From Streptomyces sp. NRRL S-31 (GTDB lineage Bacteria > Actinomycetota > Actinomycetes > Streptomycetales > Streptomycetaceae), in contig NZ_JOCB01000172.1 of the NCBI RefSeq assembly GCF_000718775.1, positions 1 through 7,138 of the forward strand: 7,138 bases of DNA. The letters are read 5' to 3'. The notes below the pieces were generated by a model. It saw only the letters and a list, made by a program, of their open reading frames with translations. It did no database searches and was not told where the DNA came from. Positions within the stretch are counted from its first letter, which is position 1. Each line of letters starts with the position of its first letter. This document shows, one piece after another, positions 5,657 through 7,138 of this stretch. A program made the translations under genes and the position numbers.

Positions 5657-6985
5657 ATGATGCGACGTCGTACGACCCTGCTCACCGGCTGCACCGCCCT
5701 CGCCCTCGCCCTCGGCGCCACCGCCTGCGGCGGCGGCGGATCCGTCTCCGCGGGCGGCGGCGACAAGGCGCTCAGCGGCCAGACCGTCACCGTGGCCGGC
5801 GTCTGGTCCGGCAGCGAGCAGAAGAACTTCCAGAAGGTGCTGGACGCCTTCACCGAGAAGACCGGCGCGAAGACCCAGTTCGTGTCGACCGGCGACAACG
5901 TCTCCACGGTCGTCGGCAGCAAGATCGAAGGCGGCAACGCGCCGGACGTCGTGATGGTCCCGCAGGTCGGCGTGCTCCAGCAGTTCGCCAAGCAGGGCTG
6001 GCTCAAGCCGCTGTCCGGGACCGCGCAGCAGACGATCACCGCCGACTACGCGCCGGTGTGGAAGAAGTACGGCAGCGTCGACGGCACCCTCTACGGCCTC
6101 TACTTCAAGGCCGCCCACAAGTCGACGGTCTGGTACAGCCCCGACGCGCTCGCCCAGGCCGGCGTCAAGCCGCCGAAGACCTACGACGAGCTGCTGAAGG
6201 CCGGGCACACCGTCTCCGACTCGGGCCTCGCCGCCTTCTCGGTCGCCGGCCAGGACGGCTGGACCCTCACCGACTGGTTCGAGAACGTCTACCTCTCCCA
6301 GGCGGGCCCCGCGAAGTACGACGCCCTCGCCACCCACCGGATGAAGTGGACCGACCCCTCGGTCGTCGAGGCCCTCACCACCCTCGGCAAGCTCTTCAAG
6401 GACAAGCAGCTCATCGCCGGCGGGCAGCAGGAGGCACTGAACACCGACTTCCCGGGCTCGGTGGAGAAGGTGTTCGGGCCCAAGCCCGAGGCCGGCATGG
6501 TCTACGAGGGTGACTTCGTGGCCGGTGTCGCGCACGACCAGTTCGGCAAGACCATCGGCAAGGACGCGAACTTCTTCCCGTTCCCCGCGGTCGCCGGCGG
6601 CACGGCACCGGTGGTCAGCGGCGGTGACGCGGCGGTCGTCCTCAAGGACGGCAAGAACGCCGACGCCGGCATGAAGCTCCTGGAGTACCTGGCCACCCCG
6701 GAGGCGGCGGCCGTGTGGGCGAAGGAGGGCGGCTTCCTGTCCCCGAACAAGAAGCTCGACCCCGCCTCCTACGGCGACGACGTCACCCGCGCCACCGCCA
6801 AGTCCCTGATCGGCGCGGGCGACACGGTCCGCTTCGACATGTCCGACCAGGCGCCGGCGGCGTTCGGCGGCACCAAGGGCACCGGCGAGTGGAAGCTCCT
6901 CCAGGACTTCCTGCGCGACCCCTCGGACCCGAAGGGCACCGCGGCGAAGCTGGAGTCCGCGGCGGCCAAGGCCTACAAGGACTGA
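5657..6985 (+). CDS. AglE-like alpha-glucoside ABC transporter substrate-binding lipoprotein
   Basis: This 442-residue lipoprotein captures alpha-glucosides outside the cell and delivers them to an ABC importer. The signal has arginines 3-5, a core LALALGA and a lipobox ending in Cys24 (A-T-A-C), followed by a flexible Gly/Ser linker. R-R-T-T-L resembles a weak twin-arginine motif, so Tat export is possible. The mature part reads as AglE type: VAGVWSGSEQKNFQKVL, then GGNAPDVVMVPQVGVLQQFA, GLYFKAAHKSTVWYSPDAL and, late in the chain, GGDAAVVLKDGKNADAGMKLLEYLATPEA, shown here in part. The start is the ATG at 5657 with GAAAGG 10 bases upstream; the next codon is also ATG. It lies 38 bases after the glucosidase and 11 bases before the permease start, in one transcription unit. 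The pairing with a glucosidase supports an alpha-glucoside ligand, by inference. No regulatory site is visible in the short gap before it. Confidence 0.9.
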   Translation: MMRRRTTLLTGCTALALALGATACGGGGSVSAGGGDKALSGQTVTVAGVWSGSEQKNFQKVLDAFTEKTGAKTQFVSTGDNVSTVVGSKIEGGNAPDVVMVPQVGVLQQFAKQGWLKPLSGTAQQTITADYAPVWKKYGSVDGTLYGLYFKAAHKSTVWYSPDALAQAGVKPPKTYDELLKAGHTVSDSGLAAFSVAGQDGWTLTDWFENVYLSQAGPAKYDALATHRMKWTDPSVVEALTTLGKLFKDKQLIAGGQQEALNTDFPGSVEKVFGPKPEAGMVYEGDFVAGVAHDQFGKTIGKDANFFPFPAVAGGTAPVVSGGDAAVVLKDGKNADAGMKLLEYLATPEAAAVWAKEGGFLSPNKKLDPASYGDDVTRATAKSLIGAGDTVRFDMSDQAPAAFGGTKGTGEWKLLQDFLRDPSDPKGTAAKLESAAAKAYKD

Positions 6986-6996
6986 GTGCCACCACC

Positions 6997-7138
6997 ATGA
7001 CCGCCACCACACTCGTGAAACAGCAGGCGGGCCCGCGGGCCGCCGGCCCGGCGCCCGTCCCCGCCGCCGAGCCGGTCGCCGCGCAGGGCACCGCCGAGAC
7101 CGCCGTCGGCGCTCCCGCCCAGGCCGCCGTCGTCGACG
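6997..7138 (+). CDS. probable sugar ABC transporter permease (MalF/AglF-like), 5' end only
   Basis: The frame opens with ATG at 6997-6999 and stays open for 47 codons to the window edge. The visible part, beginning MTATTLVKQQAGPRAAG, is soluble, rich in Ala, Pro, Gly and Val, and contains no membrane helix. Such an N-terminal extension before the first helix is familiar from streptomycete sugar permeases. Position is the main support: it follows an AglE-like binding-protein gene by 11 bases, where the first permease is normally found. The ribosome site is weak: AAGGA ends 15 bases before the ATG, so translation may be coupled to the upstream gene. Codons end in G or C as in real genes here. 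No permease motif can be seen yet, so the call rests on context. Confidence 0.65.
   Translation, partial: MTATTLVKQQAGPRAAGPAPVPAAEPVAAQGTAETAVGAPAQAAVVD

Noticed and set aside
3881..6985. A single 1034-codon open frame that looks like a glucosidase/binding-protein fusion
   Set aside because: Its first 590 or so codons are an out-of-frame Arg/Pro-rich reading of the glucosidase gene. Only the part from 5657 is real, with its own start, ribosome site and signal peptide.
2569..6985. TTA (bldA-dependent) leucine codons in the sugar genes
   Set aside because: The TTA triplets I saw are in noncoding sequence or out of frame, so I see no sign of bldA control here.

Overview
The window looks like chromosomal DNA from a Streptomyces-type actinomycete. 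GC is very high, and all the larger genes use codons ending in G or C almost throughout. The two intergenic strips (2431-2568 and 3841-3971) are visibly richer in A and T. The protein families (PadR regulator with an export ABC pair, GH13 alpha-glucosidase, lipoprotein sugar-binding protein, permease with a long Ala/Pro-rich N terminus) are typical of that group. Gene assignments rest on motifs read by eye, not on database searches.

Left part, minus strand (1-2430): a compact leftward operon of a PadR-family regulator, a MacB/LolD-type ABC ATPase and an FtsX/MacB-type permease that runs off the left edge. The first two genes overlap by ATGA and the next two are 2 bases apart, so translation is probably coupled. 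This is the usual layout of a self-regulated efflux or envelope ABC exporter.

Middle (2431-2568): a 138-base divergent control region. It holds a perfect palindrome (ATACCT-AAC-AGGTAT) that is a good PadR operator candidate, then two overlapping hairpins just before the ribosome binding site of the rightward gene.

Right part, plus strand (2569-7138): a secreted family-1 solute-binding protein without a lipid-anchoring cysteine; a 131-base gap with a near copy of the palindrome and a promoter-like TTGACA...TAACAT; a cytoplasmic GH13 alpha-glucosidase; an AglE-like lipoprotein binding protein; and the first 47 codons of what is probably the matching permease. The last three read as an alpha-glucoside uptake-and-hydrolysis operon: the lipoprotein captures the sugar, the permease (with an ATPase encoded elsewhere) imports it, and the glucosidase cleaves it to glucose.

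The most interesting signals are regulatory. The putative PadR palindrome recurs at 12 of 15 positions right after the first binding-protein gene, and its left part recurs at the glucosidase promoter, hinting that the exporter regulator also touches the sugar genes. The orphan binding protein has tyrosine where a lipobox cysteine could sit. I found no mobile element, CRISPR array, tRNA, rRNA or clearly new multi-gene system.
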